A DNA stretch of 56,556 nucleotides from an uncultured Faecalibacterium sp. (GCA_900540455.1 UQGD01000013.1:1-56556); one strand, 5' to 3'. Shown: positions 22,485-31,191, numbered from the stretch's first letter. The notes: generated from the sequence alone by a model not told the origin. Translations and numbers: made by a program.

Positions 22485-23033
22485 ATGAAAAACGCAAAAC
22501 GTTTTGCAGCAGTGCTGCTGACGGTGGTATTGGTGGCCGGTATGCTGACCGGCTGCAAAGATGCGCTGGCACAGGCTGTGCGCAAGGTGCTGGGCACCAG
22601 CTCGCAGGCTGAGGAGGCGGACACCACCCGCTGGGCAGAGGCTACAGCCGACCCGCTGATGATCGAAGGCATTGCAGACCCGTCTGCAAAGTACGATTCG
22701 GCCATTACCAACGGCCGCTTGAATGTGGTGTTCAACGGCATCTGGAGCCGCAAGACCCGTTATTTCACCGCACCCAATGGCTCCATCACGCTGACCGGCT
22801 GCGGCACAGCCGAGGGCGTGCAGCGCTTTAAGGTGGCAGTGTGGAAAAAGCTGGACGGCGGAGCGGAGTATGTGGGGGAGAGCACCCATTATATCCCGAC
22901 CGATGGCACCAACTACCGCTGCACCATTGCCGGGCTGGACCCGGCGGCTGCCTACCGGCTCACCATCTCGTATGACTCCAGCCGGTATTATCTGTACGGT
23001 CTGGTCCAGGCAGAGGGAGTAGCCGCGGCATGA
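22485..23033 (+). CDS. Lipoprotein of unknown function
   Basis: 182 residues. The signal ends at lipobox MLTGCK (Cys ~24). The mature domain has beta-rich sequence (RYFTAPNGSITLTGCG, VQRFKVAVWKKLDGG, YRCTIAGLDPAAAYRLTISYD) reminiscent of a fibronectin-III or jelly-roll sandwich; no catalytic motif is visible. It overlaps the YgjP-like gene by ATGA. Confidence 0.7.
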   Translation: MKNAKRFAAVLLTVVLVAGMLTGCKDALAQAVRKVLGTSSQAEEADTTRWAEATADPLMIEGIADPSAKYDSAITNGRLNVVFNGIWSRKTRYFTAPNGSITLTGCGTAEGVQRFKVAVWKKLDGGAEYVGESTHYIPTDGTNYRCTIAGLDPAAAYRLTISYDSSRYYLYGLVQAEGVAAA

Positions 23034-23572
23034 GTGCCCCGCAGCTGCGCACAGTGGCAGGCATCCAGTACCAAGGGCAGCACCGGGATGTAAAGAATCT
23101 CATCCTGCGGGTGCGGGAGGATGGCACAGTCACCCTGAGCGTGCCGCGCAGGGTAAGCTGGAAGCAGGCGGATCTTTATGTGGAGTTGAAAGCAGAGTGG
23201 ATCGCCCAGGCGCAGCAGCGCCAAGAGCAGCGTGCACAGCGCAGGTGTCTGCCCCTGCTCAGCCAGGAACAAGCCTTGGCACATTTTTTGGAGCTGAGCA
23301 GCAAGGTCTACCCGGCTTTTGCGGATGTCCTGGGGGGCGTGCCGCCGGAGATCCGGGTGCGGGATATGACCAGCTGCTGGGGAACGTGCTGCCCCGGCAA
23401 GCGGCGCATCACCTTTGCAAGAAAACTGTGTCAGATGCCCCCGGCGGCCCAGATCTATGTGGTGGTGCATGAATACTGCCATTTTATCCAACTGAATCAC
23501 AGCCCGGCTTTTTGGGCTGAGGTGGAAAAGCTGCTGCCGGACTGGAAAGCCCGACGCGCTTTGCTGAAGTAA
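23030..23572 (+). CDS. YgjP-like (DUF45/SprT-type) metallopeptidase
   Basis: 180 residues. A zincin with HEYCHFIQLNHSPAFW: HExxH with a third His five residues on, followed by Trp, characteristic of YgjP/WLM-family proteins. Upstream are the conserved RVREDGTVTLSVPRRVSW and RDMTSCWGTCCPGKRRITF. The family's physiological substrate is not established. It is coupled to the preceding lipoprotein and followed within 33 bases by a flippase. Confidence 0.88.
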   Translation: MSAPQLRTVAGIQYQGQHRDVKNLILRVREDGTVTLSVPRRVSWKQADLYVELKAEWIAQAQQRQEQRAQRRCLPLLSQEQALAHFLELSSKVYPAFADVLGGVPPEIRVRDMTSCWGTCCPGKRRITFARKLCQMPPAAQIYVVVHEYCHFIQLNHSPAFWAEVEKLLPDWKARRALLK

Positions 23573-23605
23573 AATATGCTGTAAAAAACCAGGAGGGACA
23601 AGCCA

Positions 23606-25099
23606 TTGTCCAATGAAAACGCGCCCCGCTCCGGGCAGGGCAAATATGCAAAGCTGGCGGGCAACACTTTGATCTTTGCCATTTCCAGCTTTTCTTCCAA
23701 GCTGCTGACCCTGATCGTCCAGCCCTTTTTGACCTATGCTATGGCGGAGATCTCGGATCTGGGCCTGTCCAAGATCCTGAGCCAGTACGCAAACCTTTTG
23801 ATCCCCTTTGTCTCCATGGGTATGTCCAATGCCATCATCCGCTTTGGTCTGGACCGGGGCAACAGCAAAAAGCAGGTGTTCACCAATGGCCTGCTGAGCA
23901 TCCTGCTGGGGTATGCGGCGCTGATCCTGCTGTGGCCGGTCGCCCGGCTGCTGCCGGATATGGCGCAGTATGGGCTGCTGCTGTATGTTTATGTATTGAT
24001 GAGCTGCCTGCGCACCCTGTGTACCCAGTTTGTGCGCAGCCAGGAGTTCAATAAACTGGTGGCGGTGGACGGCATCCTGTGTACCTTTGCCACCCTGATG
24101 TTCTATGTGCTGTACCTGGTGGTGCTGGGCATGGGCGCCAACGGCTACCTGCTGGCCATCATCAGCGGCGATCTGACCAGCGTGGTGTTCCTGACCTTCA
24201 AAGGGCGGCTGTGGCAGTACCTGGAGCTGAAAACCGCCCCGAATATCCGGCTGTGGAAGCAGATGCTGCGCTTCTCTCTGCCCATGATCCCGGCGCAGAT
24301 CAGCTTTTGGGTCATCAATGCGTCCGACCTGTTTTTTGTCCGCGAGATGTGCGGCGGCATGGGCGGTCACAGCGGCGAAGCCTGGAGCGGACTGCTCTCC
24401 ACCGGTTATTTTCTGCCTACGATCCTCAGCACGCTGGGGCTGATCTTTTACGATGCCTGGCAGCTGTCTGCGGTGACGGAGGAAGAGGAGCGGGAAACGT
24501 TTTTTACCCGGATCTTCCGCATCTATTCCTGCGTGATGTTCTGCTGCGGGGCGGGCATCCTGTGGCTGTGCCGCCCGCTGATGCACGTGATGAAGGCCAG
24601 CTATTACGAGGCCTGGCGTTTTGTGCCGTTTTTGACCCTGGCGGCGGTCTGCTCCTGTTACAGCCAGTTTTTGAACAGCGTCTATGTGGTCTATAAACGC
24701 TCGGTGCACAGCCTGGTCACAATGCTGGCAGGCGCTGTGGCCAACTGTGTGCTGAATTACTTCCTCATCCTCTGGTGGGGGCCGGTGGGCGCCAGCGTGG
24801 CTTCCTTTGTCAGCTTGGGGCTGGTGTTTGCACTGCGTGCTGCGGATACCCATCGGATGCTGCGGATGTCGGTGCATCCCGGCCGGGTGGCGGTAAACTT
24901 TGTTCTGCTGGCAGCAGAGGCTTTGGTGCTGCTGGCGGAGGTGCCACTCTACGGGCTGTGGACCGGCCTGATCACGGCGGTGGTGATCCTGTATAACTTC
25001 TCCGGTGTGTGGGCAATGGCACGGATGCTGCTGCCCAAACTGCTGGGCCGCCGGGGCCGTGCTCTGGTGAACCGGGTGGATGCCTGGGCCAAGAGATAA
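23606..25099 (+). CDS. Wzx-like polysaccharide flippase (MOP superfamily)
   Basis: 497 residues with ~14 hydrophobic helices. The N-terminus KYAKLAGNTLIFAISSFSSK then LLTLIVQPFLTYAM is typical of the oligosaccharide-flippase branch (RfbX/Wzx) of the MOP exporter superfamily. It probably flips lipid-linked glycans for surface polysaccharide. Start is TTG at 23606, nine bases after AGGAGGG; no in-frame ATG fits. A terminator follows. No glycan cluster surrounds it, though GT8 and GT2 genes occur elsewhere in the window. Confidence 0.88.
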   Translation: MSNENAPRSGQGKYAKLAGNTLIFAISSFSSKLLTLIVQPFLTYAMAEISDLGLSKILSQYANLLIPFVSMGMSNAIIRFGLDRGNSKKQVFTNGLLSILLGYAALILLWPVARLLPDMAQYGLLLYVYVLMSCLRTLCTQFVRSQEFNKLVAVDGILCTFATLMFYVLYLVVLGMGANGYLLAIISGDLTSVVFLTFKGRLWQYLELKTAPNIRLWKQMLRFSLPMIPAQISFWVINASDLFFVREMCGGMGGHSGEAWSGLLSTGYFLPTILSTLGLIFYDAWQLSAVTEEEERETFFTRIFRIYSCVMFCCGAGILWLCRPLMHVMKASYYEAWRFVPFLTLAAVCSCYSQFLNSVYVVYKRSVHSLVTMLAGAVANCVLNYFLILWWGPVGASVASFVSLGLVFALRAADTHRMLRMSVHPGRVAVNFVLLAAEALVLLAEVPLYGLWTGLITAVVILYNFSGVWAMARMLLPKLLGRRGRALVNRVDAWAKR

Positions 25100-25149
25100 A
25101 GCGCAGAGGAGCATTTCCTCTGATTTGAAAAACAGCAAACTTTTTTCAT

Positions 25150-25182
25150 GGCTGGCGGGGGGACCCGCCAGCCGATTTTTTT
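25150..25182 (+). terminator. Terminator after the flippase
   Basis: GGCTGGCGGG pairs with CCCGCCAGCC; GATTTTTTT follows. Confidence 0.9.
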
Positions 25183-25249
25183 GCAGAGTGCCTTTTGGGA
25201 TAAGACCCCGCCGCATAGGGGGCAGAGTGCCAAAACCCGCCCTCTATCG

Positions 25250-25278
25250 TTGACAAACCGGGGCGGAATGGGTAAACT
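25250..25278 (+). promoter_or_regulatory. gltX: Promoter of gltX
   Basis: TTGACA (25250-25255), exactly 17 bases, TAAACT (25273-25278); a ~50-base leader precedes the start. Confidence 0.8.
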
Positions 25279-25331
25279 AAACGATAGAAAAACCTGCACA
25301 TTGCTGCACTGTTGAATAAAGGAGCGTTTTT

Positions 25332-26801
25332 ATGCCGATGGATCAAGTTCGTACTCGTTTTGCACCCTCGCCCACAGGGTATATGCACGTGGGCAACCTG
25401 CGCACCGCTCTGTATGCGTATCTGATGGCAAAGCATCAGGACGGCACGTTCATCCTGCGCATTGAGGATACCGACCAGGAGCGCTATGTGGATGGCGCAG
25501 TGGAAGTCATCTACAACACCCTGCGGGAGACGGGCCTGCTCTGGGACGAAGGCCCGGATATCGGCGGCCCGGTGGGACCCTATGTCCAGAGCGAGCGGAT
25601 GGGGATGTTCAAACAGTATGCCGAGCAGCTGGTGGCTGAGGGAAAGGCCTATTACTGCTTCTGCACCGAGGAGCGGCTGGAGGCTCTGCACGCCGAGCAG
25701 CGTGCGCAGGGCGAGATGACCCATTATGACGGCTGCTGCCGTGACCTGCCCCAGGAGGAGGTGCGCCGCCGCCTGGAAGCGGGCGAGCCCTATGTTATCC
25801 GCCAGAAGATCCCCCGCACCGGAGTCACCGGGTTTGACGACCTGGTCTATGGCCATATTGAGGTGAACAACAGCGAGATGGACGACCAGATCCTGATCAA
25901 GACCGACGGGATGCCCACCTACAACTTTGCCAACGTGGTGGATGATCACCTGATGGGCATTACCCACGTGATCCGCGGCAGCGAGTACCTGTCCTCTACG
26001 CCCAAGTACAACCTGCTGTATCAGGCATTTGGCTGGCCGATCCCGGAGTATATCCACTGCCCGCCGGTGATGAAGGATGCACAGCATAAGCTGTCCAAGC
26101 GCAACGGCGATGCCAGCTATCAGGACCTGGTGGCAAAAGGCTACCTGACCGAGGCCGTGCTGAACTATATCTGCCTGCTGGGCTGGAGCCCCAAGGGAGA
26201 GTACTCCGAGCAGGAGCTGTTTACGCTGGAAGAGCTGGTGCGCATCTGGGAGCCCAGCGGCATCTCCAAGTCGCCTGCCATTTTTGACCCGCTGAAGCTG
26301 CGTGCCATCAATGCCGAGTATATCCGCCGCCTGCCCGCAGAGGAGTTCCTGCGCCGGGCCGAGCCGTGGATCGATGCAGCGGTGCACACGCCCATTGACA
26401 AACAGCTGCTGTGTGCAAACCTGCAGCCCCGGTGCGAGGTGCTGGGCGAGATCGGTGAGCAGCTGGACTTCTTTGACCAGATGCCGGACTATGAGCTGAC
26501 CCTTTACGCCAACAAGAAGCAGAAGACCACCCCGGAGACTGCGCTGGAGGCCCTGACGGCTCTGGTGCCGGTGCTGGAGGACCCTGCGCTGGACTTTGGC
26601 AACCGGGACGCCGTGTTTGAGGCCTGCCGTGCCAAGGCAGAGGAGCTGGGCAAAAAGAATGGCTGGATGCTCTACCCCCTGGGCGTGGCACTCTCTGGCA
26701 AGCAGCGCACCCCCGGCGGCGGTGCAGATCTGGCCTGCATGATGGGCCGGGAAAAGACCCTGGAGCGTGTCCGCCAGGCCATTGCCAAGCTGAGCGCCTG
26801 A
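25332..26801 (+). CDS. gltX: Glutamate-tRNA ligase
   Basis: 489 residues. Class I aminoacyl-tRNA synthetase that charges tRNA-Glu (and, in organisms using the amidotransferase route, also tRNA-Gln). The HIGH-type motif is in APSPTGYMHVGNLRTAL, the KMSKS-type in HKLSKRNGDAS, and GSEYLSSTPKY sits between them. The C-terminal anticodon-binding helical domain ends RQAIAKLSA. SD AAAGGAG precedes the ATG at 25332; the second Met (25338) is possible. A strong terminator follows, so it is monocistronic. Confidence 0.96.
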   Translation: MPMDQVRTRFAPSPTGYMHVGNLRTALYAYLMAKHQDGTFILRIEDTDQERYVDGAVEVIYNTLRETGLLWDEGPDIGGPVGPYVQSERMGMFKQYAEQLVAEGKAYYCFCTEERLEALHAEQRAQGEMTHYDGCCRDLPQEEVRRRLEAGEPYVIRQKIPRTGVTGFDDLVYGHIEVNNSEMDDQILIKTDGMPTYNFANVVDDHLMGITHVIRGSEYLSSTPKYNLLYQAFGWPIPEYIHCPPVMKDAQHKLSKRNGDASYQDLVAKGYLTEAVLNYICLLGWSPKGEYSEQELFTLEELVRIWEPSGISKSPAIFDPLKLRAINAEYIRRLPAEEFLRRAEPWIDAAVHTPIDKQLLCANLQPRCEVLGEIGEQLDFFDQMPDYELTLYANKKQKTTPETALEALTALVPVLEDPALDFGNRDAVFEACRAKAEELGKKNGWMLYPLGVALSGKQRTPGGGADLACMMGREKTLERVRQAIAKLSA

Positions 26802-26839
26802 TCTTGGCGGCCTCCGAACAAGAAAACGCAGCTGACCTG

Positions 26840-26871
26840 CGGCCCGCACCCCCCGGTGCGGGCCGTTTTTT
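26840..26871 (+). terminator. Terminator of gltX
   Basis: CGGCCCGCACC pairs with GGTGCGGGCCG, then TTTTTT. Confidence 0.93.
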
Positions 26872-27031
26872 GTCCCGCCCTGCCTGCAAAAAACATGAAA
26901 AATCATACGCTGAACCGCCGGAAAGATGAAAATTTCAGATGGGAAAGCATTTACACGCAATGCTATGGACAGGCCGCTTTTGCCGTGCTATGATAAAGCA
27001 AAACCACCAAAAGTTGAAAGGAGATGTGGTC

Positions 27032-27787
27032 ATGGCAAAAGGTTTTTCTCGCTTTATTTCTGCGCTGCTGCTCTTTGGGATGCTGGGATGCGTTGGAACG
27101 TCTGTATCGGCAGAGGAGATCCAAGAAGTACAGGCGGTAAGGCGACAGTTTTCAACTTTGGAGGAAGTGACCGCCGTCCAGGTCCAGGAGGAGGGGTCTA
27201 CGGTCCGCTTCCTGCCGGGGGAGGGGGAGGAAGTCTGCGTCCGATATGCGGATACGACAGCGGAAACGCTGTATGAGATCCAGGTCGAGAACGGCACCCT
27301 GGTCGTCCAAAAATTAAAAGCCCCGCCCCCGAAAGTTGTCATCGTCAACGGAACAAGGATGCAGTTTGAGGTGGACAGCGCCTATGACTTGGAGATCGTC
27401 CTGCCCCAGCGGAAGTATGAGTCCATCGTTGTGGAAAATCCGTCCAGCGGCAATGTGGAGATGGATTCTATCGCAGCCAAGGAGATCTGCACGGAGCTGA
27501 AAAATGGATCTTCGGTGTTTTCAAAAACACAGTCCAGCAGAATAAAATCAGAAATTGAAAACGGCTCTGTCGTGTTCGAGCATCCAACCTCCTCTCAATA
27601 CGATTGCACGGTAAAGAACGGAGAGATCAAGGGAGATGTTGTGGGCAGGTATGAGGATTACACGGTAAAGGCTGGGGTCAAAAATGGTTCTTGTATGCTG
27701 AGACCTCGCTTGGATGCTTCAAGCCTATACGCAGTGGAACTCTATGTGGAAAATGGCCGGATTGATGTCCATTTTGACAACAAGTAG
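27032..27787 (+). CDS. Secreted DUF4097-like beta-repeat protein
   Basis: 251 residues. Signal peptide (FSRFISALLLFGMLGCVGTSVSA, split here only for description) with likely cleavage after VSA; a Cys in the h-region makes a lipoprotein alternative possible. The remainder has a repeating beta pattern with recurring ...NGS/NG... turns (ELKNGSSVF, IENGSVVF, VKNGEIKGDV, VKNGSCML, VENGRIDVHF), as in DUF4097 beta-helix-like proteins, whose function is unknown. The ATG at 27032 follows GAAAGGAG. Base composition is noticeably lower in GC than the flanks. A small lipoprotein gene follows after 64 bases. Confidence 0.75.
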   Translation: MAKGFSRFISALLLFGMLGCVGTSVSAEEIQEVQAVRRQFSTLEEVTAVQVQEEGSTVRFLPGEGEEVCVRYADTTAETLYEIQVENGTLVVQKLKAPPPKVVIVNGTRMQFEVDSAYDLEIVLPQRKYESIVVENPSSGNVEMDSIAAKEICTELKNGSSVFSKTQSSRIKSEIENGSVVFEHPTSSQYDCTVKNGEIKGDVVGRYEDYTVKAGVKNGSCMLRPRLDASSLYAVELYVENGRIDVHFDNK

Positions 27788-27851
27788 AAGTCAAACGGGG
27801 TGGAACAGACGGCCATAAAGGATCTTTGATTTTGAAAGGATGGGAAAAACG

Positions 27852-28016
27852 ATGAAACGTATGCTCTCTTTGCTTCTTGCTCTGAGCCTGAGCCTGTGCC
27901 TGCTGGCGGGCTGCGGCGCAAGCTCCGGATCTTCCAGCAGCACGGCAGCCTCCAGCAGTGTGGCGGCTTCTGGTTCCCATCATCCGGAACCCAATGACCC
28001 GAACCATCACACCTGA
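27852..28016 (+). CDS. Very small Ser-rich lipoprotein
   Basis: 54 residues: MKRMLSLLLALSLSLCLLAG, then Cys at position 21 in lipobox LLAGC, then a Ser/Ala-rich linker and a tail HHPEPNDPNHHT. The four His and Asp/Glu residues could bind metal, but this is speculation. SD AAAGGA at about 11-bases spacing. It probably shares a transcript with the DUF4097 gene and ends at a strong hairpin. Confidence 0.65.
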   Translation: MKRMLSLLLALSLSLCLLAGCGASSGSSSSTAASSSVAASGSHHPEPNDPNHHT

Positions 28017-28027
28017 AACCCTTAAAG

Positions 28028-28063
28028 CCGCCGGGCAGGAAATTCCTGCCCGGCGGTGCTGTT
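28028..28063 (+). terminator. Terminator after the small lipoprotein
   Basis: CCGCCGGGCAGGA (28028-28040) pairs with TCCTGCCCGGCGG (28044-28056), followed by a T-rich stretch. Confidence 0.88.
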
Positions 28064-28159
28064 TGTATGTGAATTGGAATGCTGTGCACGGGTTTTGGCA
28101 AGGGCGAAAAGTTTGCTGCTCATAGGTTGGCGGGGGCAGGGCCTGCCGGTTTTGCCAAA

Positions 28160-28212
28160 GGCTCGCCCTTCGGGAGAGCTGGCAACGCCGATAGGCGTTG
28201 ACTGAGAGGGTT
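28160..28212. repeat. Palindromic intergenic repeat, copy C
   Basis: GGCTCGCCCTTCGGGAGAGCT, then AACGCCgatAGGCGTT and TGACTGAGAGGGTT; same family as copies at 18171 and 18308. The 358-base gap 28017-28374 otherwise holds two terminators only. Confidence 0.7.
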
Positions 28213-28278
28213 CAGGAACCCACCCATTCCAGCCCGTTATGCACCTGCCAGAAGGTGCAAAGCCTGCCCTATGTATAT

Positions 28279-28310
28279 AAAAATTGGCCCGTGCGGATGC
28301 ACGGGCCGTG
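28279..28310 (-). terminator. Terminator of glcK
   Basis: GGCCCGTGC (28286-28294) pairs with GCACGGGCC (28299-28307); on the minus strand AATTTTTAT follows. Confidence 0.85.
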
Positions 28311-28374
28311 TGAAAAGCTTTTTTAGGTTCCTTTTTTCTCGAAAAAAGGAACAAACCCCCGTAAAAACGCAGCC

Positions 28375-29325
28375 TTATGCCCCGACGATCAGCCGCACAG
28401 CGCCGTAGATGCCGGCATCGTTGCCCAGGCTGGCCAGGCGGATGGGGGTGTTGCGGCAGGAGAGGAAGGCGTTGGCCTGGTAATGACGGCTCAAAGGCTC
28501 CAGCAGCACGTCTCCGGCCCGGGCCACGCCGCCGCCCACCAGGAACATTTCCGGGTCGGTGATGGCGGCAATGTTGCCCAGTGCCAGTGCCAGGGTCAGG
28601 GTCATGTCCTCTACTTCCTGCTGCGCCAGTTTGTCGCCGCTGCGGGCAGCATCAAACACGTCTTTGGCGGCAAAATCCCGGCCCCGCAGGGTGCAGGGAA
28701 CGTCCGGATTTTGCTTCAGCAGCTTGTTCATGCAGCGCACCACGCCGGTGGCGCTGGAGTACTGCTCCAGGCAGCCGTGCTTGCCGCAGCCGCATTGGGC
28801 GGTCTCCTGGGGGTTGACGGTGATGTGGCCGATCTCGCCGCCTGCGCCGTGGGCGCCCTCGATGAGCTTGCCGTCGGCCACCACGCCGCCGCCTACACCG
28901 GTGCCCAGGGTGACCATGACTGCGCTGCGGCAGCCCTTGGCTGCGCCCATCCAGATCTCACCCAAGGCGGCTACATTGGCATCGTTGCCCACCTGCACCC
29001 GCAGGCCGCCCAGCAGCTGGGACAGCTGTGCCCCGGCATCGCAGTCGCCCCAGCCGCCCAGGTTGGCGCAGACGATGGCCACAACGCTGGAATCCTGCAC
29101 CGGGCCGGGCACGCCCAGGCCCACGCCCTCGATCTGGTCGGGGCGCAGGCTGCGCTGTGCCATTTTGTCCTGCACGGCGGCGGCCAGGTTGGGCAGGATG
29201 CGCACACCCTGGTCAGAAGTGTCGGTGGGCACCTCCCATTTTTCCAGAAGATCACCGGTGGTGGTAAACAAACCGATCTTGGCGGTGGTGCCGCCCAGGT
29301 CGATGCCAAATGCATATTCCTTCAT
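28375..29325 (-). CDS. glcK: ROK-family glucokinase
   Basis: 316 residues. Phosphorylates glucose with ATP (cytosol), the entry to glycolysis for sugar not brought in by PTS. ATP-binding GIDLGGTTAKIGLF at the N-terminus, GVGLGVPGPV, the sugar site GNDANVAALGE, TLGTGVGGGVV, the zinc motif GGEIGHITVN with CGCGKHGCLEQYSS. All catalytic residues are in place. The start follows AGGGGT. Monocistronic, between the Tat operon and its own hairpin. Confidence 0.95.
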   Translation of the reverse strand: MKEYAFGIDLGGTTAKIGLFTTTGDLLEKWEVPTDTSDQGVRILPNLAAAVQDKMAQRSLRPDQIEGVGLGVPGPVQDSSVVAIVCANLGGWGDCDAGAQLSQLLGGLRVQVGNDANVAALGEIWMGAAKGCRSAVMVTLGTGVGGGVVADGKLIEGAHGAGGEIGHITVNPQETAQCGCGKHGCLEQYSSATGVVRCMNKLLKQNPDVPCTLRGRDFAAKDVFDAARSGDKLAQQEVEDMTLTLALALGNIAAITDPEMFLVGGGVARAGDVLLEPLSRHYQANAFLSCRNTPIRLASLGNDAGIYGAVRLIVGA

Positions 29326-29480
29326 ATTCTTTTACCCCTTTTTTGTGTGAGCGTTGGCCCGTATTTTGTCTCGCCTAAGTATAACATATCCGGCGATAAA
29401 AAGCAGATGGCCAGCGCTTTTTTGTGAGTTTGGACGGAAAACCTTTGCTGTTTTTGTGCGGTTTGCGAAAGACCGGGCAG

Positions 29481-29514
29481 AAAAAAGCGCACCCCCAACT
29501 GGTGGGAGTGCGCT
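29481..29514 (-). terminator. Terminator of the tat operon
   Basis: AGCGCACTCCCACC pairs with GGGGGTGCGCT on the minus strand, followed by TTTTTT. Confidence 0.85.
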
Positions 29515-29533
29515 GCAAAGACTCAGCAGGCGA

Positions 29534-30334
29534 TCAATCCTCGTCGTCCTCGTCCTCATCGTCGTCATCGTTATCCGCTGTATGCGGCTTGTAGAAAATG
29601 CCGCTCAGGAAGATACTGAAGAAATACAGCAGGATCATGGGCATGGCGACCATGCACTGGGAGATGATATCCGGCGGGGTGATGATGGCAGCGACCACGA
29701 AGATCAGCACGATGGCAACGCCGCGGCCCTTCTTCATGATCTCGGGGTTTGCGATACCCATCTTTGCCAGCAGCACGGTGACCAGCGGCATTTCAAACAC
29801 CACGCCGAACACCACAAACATGGTAAGACATAGGTTGACGTAGCTTTCGATACTGGTCTGGTTTACAATGTACTCGGCGCCTTCCAGGCTGGACATAAAG
29901 TTCAGCATAAAGGGCAGGGAGATGAAGTAGGCGAACAGTACGCCCACCACAAACAGGCCCAGGCCCATCAGCATAGTCAGGCCAAAAAAGAAGCTCTCGC
30001 TTTTTTTCAGGCCCGGACGTGCAAAGGCGTAGATCTCGTACAGTGCTACCGGGATCACCAGTACCACGGCGGCCAGGATGGACACGCGGAAATACTGCAT
30101 CAGCTTTTCCTGCGGGGCGATGGACACGAAGGTATAGTTCGAGTTGATCGCCATCGCAGTAAGCAGGTCGATCAGCTTGTCCGAAATGGCCAAGAAGCCG
30201 ACCACGCCGACTACAAATACCAGCGCGCAGATGATGAGGCGGTTCCGCAGCTCTTTCAGATGGCCGGTCAGGGTCATGCTGCCGTCCTCTGAGATTGCTT
30301 CGGCCTGCGCTTTGCGCTTTACATTTGTAGCCAT
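29534..30334 (-). CDS. tatC: Sec-independent protein translocase TatC
   Basis: 266 residues, six membrane helices. TatC binds the twin-arginine signal of folded substrates. N-terminal signature MTLTGHLKELRNRLIICALVF split as SMTLTGHLKELRNRL (with the conserved HLxELRxRL), ALYEIYAFARPGL, and the fifth-helix MPLVTVLLAKMGI. The C-terminus is an acidic tail (DNDDDDEDEDDED). It overlaps tatA by one base (TAATG), so the two are coupled. Confidence 0.96.
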   Translation of the reverse strand: MATNVKRKAQAEAISEDGSMTLTGHLKELRNRLIICALVFVVGVVGFLAISDKLIDLLTAMAINSNYTFVSIAPQEKLMQYFRVSILAAVVLVIPVALYEIYAFARPGLKKSESFFFGLTMLMGLGLFVVGVLFAYFISLPFMLNFMSSLEGAEYIVNQTSIESYVNLCLTMFVVFGVVFEMPLVTVLLAKMGIANPEIMKKGRGVAIVLIFVVAAIITPPDIISQCMVAMPMILLYFFSIFLSGIFYKPHTADNDDDDEDEDDED

Positions 30335-30537
30335 TATTCCTCGCTGTTATCCTTCTTTTCCTCGACCTTCTCGGTCTTAGCGGCGGACTCGTCGTCATCG
30401 GGCACTTCGTCCATGCCAGCCTTGAAGCTCTTCATGGTCTTGCCGAACATCTTGCCCAGCTTCGGCAGGTTCTTGGGTCCAAAGATGATCAGGACAACCA
30501 CCAGGATGATGATCAATTCATTCATGCCAATTCTCAT
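30334..30537 (-). CDS. tatA: Twin-arginine translocase TatA-type subunit
   Basis: 67 residues: one membrane helix (MNELIIILVVVLIIFGPKNL), the FGPKNLPKLGKMFG hinge of TatA/E, an amphipathic helix and an acidic/Lys tail. It oligomerises to form the translocation element. SD AAAGGAG; coupled to tatC. Confidence 0.93.
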   Translation of the reverse strand: MRIGMNELIIILVVVLIIFGPKNLPKLGKMFGKTMKSFKAGMDEVPDDDESAAKTEKVEEKKDNSEE

Positions 30538-30642
30538 AATACAGTTCTCCTTTTGTTTGGCTGTGCCGCTGTGCGGGCCAGCTTATTTTTGCATCTATCG
30601 GCAACCGCACATGCGGATGCAACTGGGTTGGTTCGGCCAGGC

Positions 30643-31191
30643 TCAGACCTTGGCTTCCTGGGCAGCTTCGGCCTCCTGGGCGGGCTCGGCAGCTTCTGCG
30701 GTCTCGGCCTGCTCGACAGGCTCAACAGCAGGGGCCTCAGCCTTGACGGTCTCGGTCTCAGCGGCGGCCGGTTCCGGCTTTGCTTCCTCCGCAGCGGGGG
30801 TCTCGGCCTTGTTCTCGGCGGTATCCTCCAGCTCTTCCAGCTCGGCGACTTCCTCCAGCTCAGCAACTTCCTCCTGCTGGGCAGCGGCCTCGGCCTCGGT
30901 CTTGCTGGTCTTGCCGATGTTGGCAAAGCTCTTGGTCACATCCCGCATGCTGTTGTCAATATCGTTCTTCAGGTCGGTCAGGGGGGCAACGGCCTCCTTC
31001 AGGGGGGCCTGGATCTCATTCAGAGGTTCCACCACGTTCTTCTGGATCTCCTCCGAAGCGGCGCCGGTGTACTTGCGCAGATCCCGCAGCATCTTGCCGA
31101 ACTTACGGGCGTAGACCGGCAGCTGATCCGGGCCAATAAAGATGAATGCCACCACGACGATCAGCGCCAGTTCCCAAATTCCAATCTTCAT
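30643..31191 (-). CDS. tatB: Twin-arginine translocase TatB-like subunit with long Ala/Glu tail
   Basis: 182 residues. N-terminal helix and hinge KIGIWELALIVVVAFIFIGP then DQLPVYARKFGKMLRDLRKY is TatA/B type; the length and DxxLPxxAR pattern favour TatB. Residues ~95-182 are a low-complexity Glu/Ala/Pro tail (EEVAELEEVAELEELEDTAE and onward), probably disordered. First gene of the tatB-A-C operon; the ATG at 31191 follows AAAGGA. Confidence 0.85.
   Translation of the reverse strand: MKIGIWELALIVVVAFIFIGPDQLPVYARKFGKMLRDLRKYTGAASEEIQKNVVEPLNEIQAPLKEAVAPLTDLKNDIDNSMRDVTKSFANIGKTSKTEAEAAAQQEEVAELEEVAELEELEDTAENKAETPAAEEAKPEPAAAETETVKAEAPAVEPVEQAETAEAAEPAQEAEAAQEAKV

Noticed and set aside
22988..25216. 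742-residue antisense frame over the YgjP-like and flippase genes
   Set aside because: Gln/His-rich antisense shadow; the opposite strand encodes clear families with good ribosome sites.
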